DNA of 64,000 nt from CAWDBV01 sp963800705 (GTDB taxonomy: Bacteria; Actinomycetota; Thermoleophilia; Solirubrobacterales; 70-9), in contig CAWDBV010000005.1 in assembly GCA_963800705.1 (NCBI GenBank), positions 434,001-498,000 of the forward strand, given 5' to 3'. Shown here piece after piece: positions 47,493 through 55,037 of the stretch (positions within the stretch are counted from its first letter, which is position 1; each line of letters begins with the position of its first letter). Made by a program: the position numbers and the translations under genes. Under the pieces are notes generated by a model that was given only the letters and a program-made list of their open reading frames with translations, did no database searches and had not been told where the DNA came from.

Positions 47493-49084
47493 TTGCGCGC
47501 CGGCGCCTTTGGCTTTCGGGGCTCGGCATCGGGCTGGAAGGCGTGCTCGAGCGAGTCGACGAGCGCGTCCCAGGAGGCCTCGATGATGTTCTCTGAGACC
47601 CCGATCGAGCCCCACTCGCGCTCGCCATCGGAAGAGTCCAGCAAGACTCGAGTGACGGCACCGGTGCCCTGGTGCTCGTCGAGGATCCGGACCTTGTAGT
47701 TGGTGAGCTCGATGTCGGCGAGGTGCGGGTAGCGGTCGGTGATCGCCTCGCGGAGCGCGGTGTCGAGCGCGTTCACCGGGCCGTTGCCCTCGGCGGTGCG
47801 GACGTAGCGCTCGCCGTCGACCCAGATCTTGATCGTCGCCTCGGTCTGGACCTTGCCGTCCTCGCGCTTCTCGACGATCACCCGGAAGCCCTCGAGCTTG
47901 AAGAGCGGCTCGTAGTCGCCGGACTCGCGCCGCAGCAGGAGCTCGAACGAGGCCGGGGCGGCCTCGTAGTGGTAGCCCTGGTGCTCGCGCTCCTTGAGGC
48001 GCTCGAGCGCCCGCTTGGCGTGCTCGTCGTCGAGCTCGACCCCGGCCTGCTCGGCGAGCTCGAGCACGGTGCCCTTGCCGGACAGCTCGGAGGCGAGCAT
48101 CTCGCGCTCGTTGCCGACCGCCTCGGGCTCGATGTGCTCGAAGCTGCGCGCGTCGCTGCGCACGCCGGCGACGTGCATGCCGCCCTTGTGGGCGAAGGCG
48201 TTACGCCCCACGTAGGGCTGGTCGGGATCGGGGGTGACGTTGCAGAGCTCGTCGACGAAGTGCGCGACCTCGGTGAGGCGGCCGAGCTGCTCGTCGGTGA
48301 CCACCTCGTAGCCGAGCTTGAGCTGCAGCGATGGAAGGATCGAGACCAGGTTCGCGTTCCCGGTCCGCTCGCCGAAGCCGTTGATGGTCCCCTGCACCAG
48401 GCTCGCGCCCGCCTCGACGCCGGCGAGAGAGTTCGCGACCGCGCACTCGGCGTCGTTGTGGGTGTGGGTTCCGACCTTGACCCGGTCGCCGACGTCATCG
48501 ACGACCGCGCGCGTCGCTTCCGCGATCTGGTGCGGAAGGCTCGAGCCGTTGGTGTCGCAGGGGGTGACGTTCTCGGCACCGCCCTCGACCGCGGCGCGCA
48601 GGCACTCGAGCGCGTAGCCCGGGTCGTCGCGGTAGCCGTCGAAGAAATGCTCGCCGTCGTAGATCACCCGCTTGCCCGACCCGGTGAGAAAGCCGACCGA
48701 GTCGCGGATCATCTCCAGGTTCTCCTCCGGGCTCACCTTGGTCACCTTCTCGAGGTGGAGCTTCCAGGTCTTGCCGACCAAGGTGACGACCGGGGCGAAG
48801 GTCTCGGCGAGCAGTTTCAGCCCCTCGTCATCGGCGGCCTCGACGTCGCGCCGCCGCGTCATCCCGAACGAGCAGATCGTCGAGGCCTCGAGCTTCTCCT
48901 CGGCGAGCATCTCGAACAGCTCGACCTCCTTCGGGTTCGAGGCCGGGAAGCCGGCCTCGATGAAGTGGACGCCGAGCCGGTCGAGGGCCCGCACTACGCG
49001 CACCTTCTCGTGCGCTGACAGCGACATGCCCTGGCCCTGCATGCCGTCGCGCAAAGTCGTGTCGTATAGCTGTACTTCTCTCAT
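47489..49084 (-). CDS. cimA: (R)-citramalate synthase
   Basis: Condenses pyruvate and acetyl-CoA into citramalate for threonine-independent isoleucine synthesis. 531 residues. The HMGL-like barrel begins LYDTTLRDGMQGQGMSLS with the metal/catalytic Asp; further motifs are FIEAGFPASNPKEVELFE, CDTNGSSLPHQIAEA, VGTHTHNDAECAVANSLAG and the HxGxH-type FAHKGGMHVAGV. A LeuA-like regulatory domain ends it (about 400-520). The GMQGQG and THTHND variants separate CimA from LeuA, whose own gene is at 60847. AAGGAGG stands eight bases before ATG. Its product can go through LeuCD and LeuB, encoded upstream in this run. Confidence 0.92.
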   Translation of the reverse strand: MREVQLYDTTLRDGMQGQGMSLSAHEKVRVVRALDRLGVHFIEAGFPASNPKEVELFEMLAEEKLEASTICSFGMTRRRDVEAADDEGLKLLAETFAPVVTLVGKTWKLHLEKVTKVSPEENLEMIRDSVGFLTGSGKRVIYDGEHFFDGYRDDPGYALECLRAAVEGGAENVTPCDTNGSSLPHQIAEATRAVVDDVGDRVKVGTHTHNDAECAVANSLAGVEAGASLVQGTINGFGERTGNANLVSILPSLQLKLGYEVVTDEQLGRLTEVAHFVDELCNVTPDPDQPYVGRNAFAHKGGMHVAGVRSDARSFEHIEPEAVGNEREMLASELSGKGTVLELAEQAGVELDDEHAKRALERLKEREHQGYHYEAAPASFELLLRRESGDYEPLFKLEGFRVIVEKREDGKVQTEATIKIWVDGERYVRTAEGNGPVNALDTALREAITDRYPHLADIELTNYKVRILDEHQGTGAVTRVLLDSSDGEREWGSIGVSENIIEASWDALVDSLEHAFQPDAEPRKPKAPARK

Positions 49085-49133
49085 CTGTGATGCCTCCTTC
49101 GGTTCAGGGGGACGGGCGTGCGACCGCTAGCCG

Positions 49134-49187
49134 CTAGACGGCTGCGGCGGCGGTAATTCGCCCGATCTGCCTGAACGCGATCTGCAT
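49134..49187 (-). CDS. Short ORF between ilvE and cimA, possible leader peptide
   Basis: 17 codons, MQIAFRQIGRITAAAAV then TAG. It opens with TGATG, sharing a base with the ilvE stop, so ribosomes could re-initiate on it. Three of 17 codons are Ile, and CimA makes the Ile precursor. A small CTAG...CTAG inverted repeat (49127-49137) sits at its end. No clear terminator is seen before cimA (102-base gap). A role as Ile-sensing leader is only a suggestion. Confidence 0.3.
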   Translation of the reverse strand: MQIAFRQIGRITAAAAV

Positions 49188-50173
49188 CACTGCGAAGCCA
49201 CTTTACCCGACGGGGCCTGCGTGGATGCAGGCTCTTTGTCTCTGGCCGCCTTCGAGTCGGGGGGCTCGATCACGTCGAGCCACTCGTGGTATTCGGAAGC
49301 CCGGCCATAGAGCGCGTCGTCGAACTTCGCCTGGATGACGCGCGTGATCTCACCCGGGGGGCCGACCTCGCGGTCGTCGACCTCGCGCACCGGGACGAGC
49401 TCGGCCGCGGTTCCGGTGACGAAGACCTCCTCGGCCATGTAGAGCTCGGAGCGCGCGATGTCGCGCTCGACGACGGTGTAGCCGAGATCGCCGGCGATCT
49501 GGATCACCGAGCGGCGGTTGATGCCGTCGAGGATCGAAGCCGTGTGCGGTGGCGTGAGGATCTTTCCCTCGCGGATCACGAAGATGTTCTCGCCCGAGCC
49601 CTCGCAGACGTTGCCGTGCTGGTCGAGCAGGATCGCCTCGTCGTAGCCGGCGGCCGCCGTCTCCTCCTTGGCGAGCACCGAGTTCAGGTACTGGCCCGAG
49701 GCCTTCGCGTGCGGGATCAGGCTGTCGGGCGAGATCCGCCTCCAGGAAGAGACCTTGGCGCGGATGCCGTTCTTCTTCCCCTCCTCGCCGAGGTAGGCGC
49801 CCCAGGGCCAGACAGCGATCACGACGTCGATCGGCGCGCTTTGCGCGTAGAGGCCCATCTCGCCGTAGCCGCGATAGGCGATCGGCCGGATGTAGCAGCT
49901 CGCGAGCCCGTTGCGGCGGATCAGCTCGTGAGTCGCCTGGCGGATCTCCTCGAGCGCGTAGGGGAGCTCGAAGAAGTAATGACCGGCCGAGCGAGCGAGG
50001 CGATCGAGGTGGTCCTGGTGGCGGAAGATCGCCGAGCCCTTCTCGGTCTCGTAGCAGCGAATCCCCTCGAAGACCCCGGTCCCGTAGTGAAGGCCGTGGG
50101 TGAGGACGTGCGTCGTCGCCTCCTCCCAGGGGAGGAACTCGCCGTTCTTCCAGATGAATTCGGCCTGCTCCAC
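49187..50173 (-). CDS. ilvE: Branched-chain amino acid aminotransferase
   Basis: Class IV PLP aminotransferase making Leu, Ile and Val from their 2-oxo acids. 328 residues. Conserved parts: HGLHYGTGVFEGIRCYET, the PLP Lys in PHAKASGQYLNSVLAKEE, EAILLDQHGNVCEGSGENIF, and SILDGINRRSVIQIAGDLG. A 25-residue polar tail follows the fold. It lies 67 bases after the cupin gene. Confidence 0.95.
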   Translation of the reverse strand: MEQAEFIWKNGEFLPWEEATTHVLTHGLHYGTGVFEGIRCYETEKGSAIFRHQDHLDRLARSAGHYFFELPYALEEIRQATHELIRRNGLASCYIRPIAYRGYGEMGLYAQSAPIDVVIAVWPWGAYLGEEGKKNGIRAKVSSWRRISPDSLIPHAKASGQYLNSVLAKEETAAAGYDEAILLDQHGNVCEGSGENIFVIREGKILTPPHTASILDGINRRSVIQIAGDLGYTVVERDIARSELYMAEEVFVTGTAAELVPVREVDDREVGPPGEITRVIQAKFDDALYGRASEYHEWLDVIEPPDSKAARDKEPASTQAPSGKVASQ

Positions 50174-50240
50174 GGTCGGGGAAGTATGCCGCAGCAGCCG
50201 CGGCCCGGCAAGCGGCGGCCTACATCTTGCGCAGGCGAGG

Positions 50241-50606
50241 TCAGCCCTGCGATGTGATGTGGTCCATGACGCGCTCGAACTCGTCGCCGGGAGAGAACTC
50301 GACCCACTCGGAGTCCTCGATCGTCTCCGGAGCGTGGCCCGGTGCCCAGTAGTAGGCCTGGCCCGCCTCGTAGATTTCCTCGTTGCCGTCCGGGGTCCGC
50401 ATCTTGATCTTCCCCTTCAGCATGTAGCCCCAGTGGGGGCACTGGCACATGTCCTCGGGTAGCCCGGCGAGCGCGGGCCCGAAGTCCATTCCCCCAGGGA
50501 CTGTGGCGAAGACGACGACCTGTCCGTCGCTGATTTCCTGGCGCCGGAGCTCCGCACCGTCGCCCTCGAACACGACCTCGGCCTGTTCCTTGGTTATGCC
50601 TTTCAT
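50241..50606 (-). CDS. Small cupin-like protein
   Basis: 121 residues. Cupin core features: CPHWGYMLKGKIKMRTPDGNEE as the first motif, AGQAYYWAPGHAPETIEDSEW as the second, where His residues could bind a metal. Similar one-domain cupins are common in actinobacteria with unknown substrate. It lies 34 bases after leuB and 67 before ilvE, inside the branched-chain gene run, and could bind a pathway metabolite; that is inference. A GGAGC site six bases before ATG supports the start. Confidence 0.72.
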   Translation of the reverse strand: MKGITKEQAEVVFEGDGAELRRQEISDGQVVVFATVPGGMDFGPALAGLPEDMCQCPHWGYMLKGKIKMRTPDGNEEIYEAGQAYYWAPGHAPETIEDSEWVEFSPGDEFERVMDHITSQG

Positions 50607-50639
50607 CGCTGCTCCTTTCCTTGATGTGGGCTGACCGTA

Positions 50640-51665
50640 CTAGCCGAGTGCCGCGATCACCGCTGAGGTCATCTCCGCGGTCCCGGCCTCGCCACCGAGG
50701 TCGGGAGTACGGAGGCCCTGCTCGAGCGCGGCGTCGACCGCCTTCTCGATCCTCTCGGCGTCGTCGGGACGGTCGAGCCCGTGGCGCAGCATCATCGCCA
50801 CCGAGAGAAAGGTGGCGAGCGGGTTCGCCTTGCCGGTGCCGGCGATGTCAGGGGCCGAACCGTGGACGGGCTCGAACAGGCCCGGACCGTCGGCGCCGAG
50901 GCTCGCGGAAGGCAGCATGCCGAGCGAGCCGGTGAGCATCGCGGCCTCGTCGGAGAGGATGTCGCCGAACAGGTTTTCGGTCAGGATCACGTCGAAGTCG
51001 GCCGGGCGCGAGACGAGCTGCATCGCGGCGTTGTCGACCAGCATGTGCTCGAGCTCGACCCCGCCCCAGTCGGAGGCCATGCCGGTCACGGTCTCGCGCC
51101 AGAGCCGCGAGGTCTCGAGCACGTTCGCCTTGTCCACCGAGGTGACCTTGCGGCGCGCGGAGTCGAAGCCGATCCGGGCGATCCGCTCGATCTCGGGGAC
51201 GGTGTAGGCGCAGTCGTCGTGGGCGCGGTCCCCCTCCCTCCCCGAGTCGCCGAAGTAGATCCCGCCGGTGAGCTCGCGGACGACGAGCAGGTCGGTGCCC
51301 TCGATCCGCTCGCGGCGCAGGGGGCTCGCGTCGAGCAGCGCCGGGCTCGGCTTCACCGGCCGCAGGTTCGCGTAGAGGCCGAGGCCCTTGCGCAGGCCGA
51401 GCAGCCCCTGTTCCGGGCGCGGCGCGTCGGGATCGGTCGTGTCCCACTTCGGGCCGCCGACCGCGCAGAGCAAAACCGCGTCGGCCGCCTTGCAGGCCTC
51501 GAGGACCTCGTCGGTGAGCGCGGTGCCGTGCTCGTCGATCGAGGCGCCGCCGACCGAGTGCTCGGTGATCTCGAACTCGCCGATCGCGCCGAGCAGCTCG
51601 ACCGCGGCGGCGCCGATCTCGGGGCCGATCCCGTCGCCGGGAAGGAGCGCGATCCGCGCGCTCAC
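50640..51665 (-). CDS. leuB: 3-Isopropylmalate dehydrogenase
   Basis: NAD-dependent oxidative decarboxylation of 3-isopropylmalate; can also act on 3-methylmalate in the citramalate route. 341 residues. Signatures: LLPGDGIGPEIGAAAVELL, the Arg/Tyr substrate sites in RELTGGIYFG, and FGDILSDEAAMLTGSLGMLPSASLG, plus EPVHGSAPDIAGTGKANPLA. The start is GTG 51665, overlapping the methyltransferase stop by 4 bases. Confidence 0.96.
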   Translation of the reverse strand: MSARIALLPGDGIGPEIGAAAVELLGAIGEFEITEHSVGGASIDEHGTALTDEVLEACKAADAVLLCAVGGPKWDTTDPDAPRPEQGLLGLRKGLGLYANLRPVKPSPALLDASPLRRERIEGTDLLVVRELTGGIYFGDSGREGDRAHDDCAYTVPEIERIARIGFDSARRKVTSVDKANVLETSRLWRETVTGMASDWGGVELEHMLVDNAAMQLVSRPADFDVILTENLFGDILSDEAAMLTGSLGMLPSASLGADGPGLFEPVHGSAPDIAGTGKANPLATFLSVAMMLRHGLDRPDDAERIEKAVDAALEQGLRTPDLGGEAGTAEMTSAVIAALG

Positions 51666-52438
51666 GCCGGCTTCGCAGCGTCGATGTTGAGCCGCACGTA
51701 GCGGAGCCGTAGCGGCGAGGGCAGCTCAGCGATCGTCGCGTCGGTGAACGCCTCGTGGAGCTCGGCGGGCATGCGGTCGTGGTGGGAGGCGAGGCCGACG
51801 ACGGCGACGTAGTCGCGCGGGTCCCCCTCGGGCTCGATCACCTTCTCCTCCAGCCAGCAGCGGACCCCGACGAACCCCGCCTTGCGGAGCGCCTGCTCGG
51901 TCTCGGCCGGGCCGGCAAAGTTCCACGGGCCCTTCCAGCCCTCGAGGTGTTCGGCGAACCGCTCCTGGTTCGAGGCGATCGAGACCGCGCGCACCCACTC
52001 CTCGACGTTGCACTCGCCCCCGCACTGGGCGACGAGCCGGCCGTCGGGCCGCAGCGCCGCGAACAGCCGCTCGAACAGCGTCTCGTGATCGTGGATCCAA
52101 TGGAACGTGGCGTTCGAGAACGCGGCGTCTACCTCCTCGTCGAGCTCGAGCTCGAGCAGGTCGGAGTGGACGAGCCGGACGTGCTCGCCGTATTCGGCCA
52201 GCGTCTCCCCCGCCTCGGCGATCATCGACTCGGAGCCATCGACCCCGATCACGGTCCCTGTGGGCAGCTTGTCGAGCAGCAGCTTCGTCGCGCGGCCCGA
52301 GCCGACGCCCGCGTCGAGCACCGTCTCGTCGCCCTCCAGCGGCAGCCGCTTCAGAACCTCGCGCGCCCAGCTCTCCTGTGGCGCCGCGAGCCGGTGGTAG
52401 GTCTTCGCGTCCCAGTCGACGGTGCCGCGCGCGGTCAC
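51662..52438 (-). CDS. Tam-like class I SAM methyltransferase inside the leu operon
   Basis: 258 residues. SAM motif I is VLDAGVGSGRATKLLLDKLP, the acidic end of strand 2 is VIGVDGSESMIAEA, and the post-II part reads DAAFSNATFHWIHDHETLF, all as in trans-aconitate methyltransferase. Later RPDGRLVAQCGGECNVEEW and a Trp-rich helix resemble Tam, too. It overlaps leuB and leuD by 4 bases on each side. Known relatives methylate trans-aconitate, and yeast Tmt1 also methylates 3-isopropylmalate, so a substrate in the isopropylmalate pathway is plausible but not shown. Confidence 0.85.
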   Translation of the reverse strand: MTARGTVDWDAKTYHRLAAPQESWAREVLKRLPLEGDETVLDAGVGSGRATKLLLDKLPTGTVIGVDGSESMIAEAGETLAEYGEHVRLVHSDLLELELDEEVDAAFSNATFHWIHDHETLFERLFAALRPDGRLVAQCGGECNVEEWVRAVSIASNQERFAEHLEGWKGPWNFAGPAETEQALRKAGFVGVRCWLEEKVIEPEGDPRDYVAVVGLASHHDRMPAELHEAFTDATIAELPSPLRLRYVRLNIDAAKPA

Positions 52439-53001
52439 AGCGAGGTGGTCACCGGGCCGTGATCGGCGCGGCCGGCCTTCTCGAACGCGTCGATCGTCTC
52501 GCCGCGCTCGAACGTCATCGCGACGTCGTCGAGCCCGTTGACGAGCCGGTGTTTGATCTGCTCGTCGATCTCGAAGGTGAAGACGCCCGCGTTCGCGGTG
52601 TTGACGGTCTGGTCGTCGAGGTCGATCCGCGCCTCGCCGGCGGCGGCGACCGCGCGGCAGTGCTCCTCGTCGAGGACGATCGGCAGCAGCCCGTTCTTGG
52701 TGCAGTTGGAATAGAAGATGTCGGAGAACGATGGCGCGATGACCGCGTCGAAGCCGAAGTCCTTCAGCGCCCAGACCGCGTGCTCGCGCGAGGAGCCGGA
52801 TCCGAAGTTGCGCCCGGCGACGAGAATCGGATTGGCCTCGAGCTCGATCTCGCCCGAGCGGAACCAGTCATAGAACAGGAACTCGCCGAAGCCGGTGCGC
52901 TCGATCCGCTTCAGGAACTGCTTCGGGATGATCTGGTCGGTGTCGACGTCGGCGCGGTCGAGCACCGCGACGCGCCCCTCGATCACCTCGACGGGATCCA
53001 T
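52435..53001 (-). CDS. leuD: Isopropylmalate/citramalate isomerase small subunit
   Basis: Swivelling domain of the LeuCD dehydratase. 188 residues from ATG 53001, which shares a base with the leuC stop and has GGGAG eight bases upstream; a GTG at 53010 would add three residues. Motifs: DRADVDTDQIIPKQFLKRI, and the substrate loop LVAGRNFGSGSSREHAVWAL. Works with LeuC to isomerise 2- to 3-isopropylmalate, and probably citramalate to 3-methylmalate. Confidence 0.95.
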   Translation of the reverse strand: MDPVEVIEGRVAVLDRADVDTDQIIPKQFLKRIERTGFGEFLFYDWFRSGEIELEANPILVAGRNFGSGSSREHAVWALKDFGFDAVIAPSFSDIFYSNCTKNGLLPIVLDEEHCRAVAAAGEARIDLDDQTVNTANAGVFTFEIDEQIKHRLVNGLDDVAMTFERGETIDAFEKAGRADHGPVTTSL

Positions 53002-54386
53002 CAGCTCCACTCCCGGATGTCGACGAAGCGGCCCTCAACGGCAGCCGCGGCGGCCATCGTCGGGCTCATCAGGTGGGTGCGGCCGCCGGCGCCCTGGCGG
53101 CCCTCGAAGTTTCGGTTCGAGGTCGAGGCGCAGCGCTCACCCTTGGCGAGGATGTCGGGGTTCATCCCGAGACACATCGAGCAGCCCGCGCCCCGCCATT
53201 CGAAGCCTGCGGAGCGGAATACCTCGTCGAGGCCCTCCTCTTCGGCCTGCGCCTTGACCTGCGCCGAGCCCGGGACGACCATCGCCCGCACCGAGTCGGC
53301 GACGGTCTTGCCCTCGACCGCCTTCGCGGCTTCGCGGAGGTCGGAGATCCGCGAGTTCGTGCACGACCCTATGAACACCCGCTCAGGCTTGACCTCCCGC
53401 ATCGGGGTGCCGGGCTCGAGCGCCATGTAGGCGAGCGCGCGCTCCGCGGCCTCGCGGTCGGCGGGCGAGTCCAGCTTCGCCGGGTCGGGGACCACGCCGG
53501 TCACCTCGATCACCATCCCCGGGTTCGTTCCCCAGGTGACCATCGGCGAGAGCTCGGAGGCGTCGATCTGTTCGGTGCGGTCGAAGCTCGCGCCCTCGTC
53601 ACTCGGCAGCTCGCGCCAGCGAGCAACCGCGGCGTCCCAGTCCTCCGGAGCACCGGGACGGCCCTCGACGTAGTCGATCGTGGTCTGGTCGGGAGCGATC
53701 ATCCCGGCGCGGCCGCCGCCCTCGATCGTCATGTTGCAGATCGTCATCCGCTGTTCCATCGTCAGCGCCTCGATCGGCGCGCCGGCGTACTCGACCGCGT
53801 GGCCGGCCATGCCACCGGTGCCGAGCCGGCCGATCGTCGCCAGGATCAGGTCCTTGGAGGTGACGCCGTCGCCGAGCTCGCCGGTGTAGTTGATCCGCAG
53901 CGACCTCGGCTTTCGCTGCACCAGGCACTGGGTGGCGAGCACGTGCTCGACCTCGGAGGTCCCGATCCCGAACGCCAGCGCCCCGAAGGCGCCGTGGGTG
54001 GATGTGTGCGAGTCGCCGCAGACAATCGTCATCCCCGGCTGGGTGACGCCGAGCTCGGGCCCGATCACATGCACGATCCCCTGGCGCTCGGAGCCGAGCG
54101 AGTAGATCGGGATCTCGAACTCGGCGCAATTCGCCTCCAGGGTCTCGACCTGCTTGCGCGAAAGCTCGTCGGCTATCTTCTTCGCCACCGCGGTGCCGTC
54201 GGTGGGCACATTGTGGTCGGCGGTCGCCAGCGTTTTGTCGGGCCGGCGGACGCCGCGGCCGGTGAGCCGCAGCCCCTCGAAGGCCTGCGGCGATGTGACC
54301 TCGTGGACGAGGTGCAGGTCGATGTAGATCAGGTCGTCGTCGACCTCGTGCTGTTCCCAGATCTTGTCGAAGAGGCTCTTGGCCAT
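53001..54386 (-). CDS. leuC: Isopropylmalate/citramalate isomerase large subunit
   Basis: 4Fe-4S hydro-lyase of the aconitase superfamily, 461 residues. Cluster ligands: Cys in FIGSCTNSRISDLREA and the pair in GAGCSMCLGMNPDIL. Other motifs: TVCG-like TIVCGDSHTSTHGAFGALAF, and NRNFEGRQGAGGRTHL at the end. ATG 54386 has AGGAGG five bases upstream and shares one base with the regulator stop. Second gene of the operon. Confidence 0.97.
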   Translation of the reverse strand: MAKSLFDKIWEQHEVDDDLIYIDLHLVHEVTSPQAFEGLRLTGRGVRRPDKTLATADHNVPTDGTAVAKKIADELSRKQVETLEANCAEFEIPIYSLGSERQGIVHVIGPELGVTQPGMTIVCGDSHTSTHGAFGALAFGIGTSEVEHVLATQCLVQRKPRSLRINYTGELGDGVTSKDLILATIGRLGTGGMAGHAVEYAGAPIEALTMEQRMTICNMTIEGGGRAGMIAPDQTTIDYVEGRPGAPEDWDAAVARWRELPSDEGASFDRTEQIDASELSPMVTWGTNPGMVIEVTGVVPDPAKLDSPADREAAERALAYMALEPGTPMREVKPERVFIGSCTNSRISDLREAAKAVEGKTVADSVRAMVVPGSAQVKAQAEEEGLDEVFRSAGFEWRGAGCSMCLGMNPDILAKGERCASTSNRNFEGRQGAGGRTHLMSPTMAAAAAVEGRFVDIREWS

Positions 54387-54961
54387 CAGGACCTCCTCAA
54401 TCCGGCGGCGACGACGGCGAGAAGCTCGGCGTCACCGCGTCCCGGGTTCTCAAAGTGGTGGGGCAGGTCGGCGTCGAAGGTGACGCTGTCGCCCTCGGCG
54501 AGCTCGTGGCGCTCGCCGTCGATGACCACTTCCGGCGAGCCGCGCAACACGACCGCGGTCTCGCGCGCCCCGGGCTCGTGAAGGGGCGGGTCGTCCGGAC
54601 CGCCGGTGGCCGCACCCGGCTTCAGGGTGTGCGCGGAGACGTCGGCGCGCTGGCCGGGCAGCGGCGGCGTCAGCTCCTCGACGACGTGGCCGTCGCGGCG
54701 GCGCGTGCGGCGCTCGGCCTTACGGGTGATGACGACGTGCTCGGCCTCGTCGAGGCGCAGCAGCTGCGAGAGGCTGAGCTCGAGGCCGGAGGCGATCCGG
54801 CCGGCGAGGGACAGCGTCGGGCTGGTCTCGCCGCGCTCGACCTGAGAGAGCATCGGCGCGCTGACACCACTGCGCTCGGCGAGCTCGCGCAGCGAGAGGT
54901 CCATCGACGCCCTCAGCGCGCGGATGCGCTCACCGGTGCTGTCTGCGACGGCTACGGCCAT
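54386..54961 (-). CDS. HTH (XRE) - cupin transcriptional regulator heading the leu operon
   Basis: 191 residues. An N-terminal helix-turn-helix (about 8-65) reads GERIRALRASMDLSLRELAE, RSGVSAPMLSQVERGETSPT and LSLAGRIASGLELSLSQLL. The C-terminal cupin (about 105-188) has HEPGARETAVVLRGSPEVVI and FDADLPHHFENPGRGDAELL. Regulators of this build usually sense a small molecule in the cupin. The leuC start overlaps its stop, so it is co-transcribed with the leu genes. A perfect palindrome covers its promoter, suggesting autorepression and thereby control of the whole run. Confidence 0.88.
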   Translation of the reverse strand: MAVAVADSTGERIRALRASMDLSLRELAERSGVSAPMLSQVERGETSPTLSLAGRIASGLELSLSQLLRLDEAEHVVITRKAERRTRRRDGHVVEELTPPLPGQRADVSAHTLKPGAATGGPDDPPLHEPGARETAVVLRGSPEVVIDGERHELAEGDSVTFDADLPHHFENPGRGDAELLAVVAAGLRRS

Positions 54962-54973
54962 GGGCCGTACAAT

Positions 54974-54995
54974 ATAACAGACACCTGTCTGTTAT
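54974..54995. promoter_or_regulatory. Perfect palindromic operator upstream of the HTH-cupin regulator
   Basis: Arms ATAACAGACA and TGTCTGTTAT separated by CC: 22 bases with perfect two-fold symmetry. On the minus strand it overlaps an extended -10 (TG-T-TATATT, 54979-54971) placed only about 10 bases from the regulator ATG, so the mRNA may be almost leaderless. The site is also 42 bases from the start of the divergent gene at 55038 and could affect both. Confidence 0.72.
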
Positions 54996-55037
54996 CACTG
55001 TTTGCGCTCTCAGTCACACGAGATGTAGGATTGGCCA

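Noticed and set aside
47489..49084. A second leuA
   Set aside because: The GMQGQG and THTHND motifs and neighbourhood with ilvE indicate citramalate synthase; a clear leuA is at 60847.
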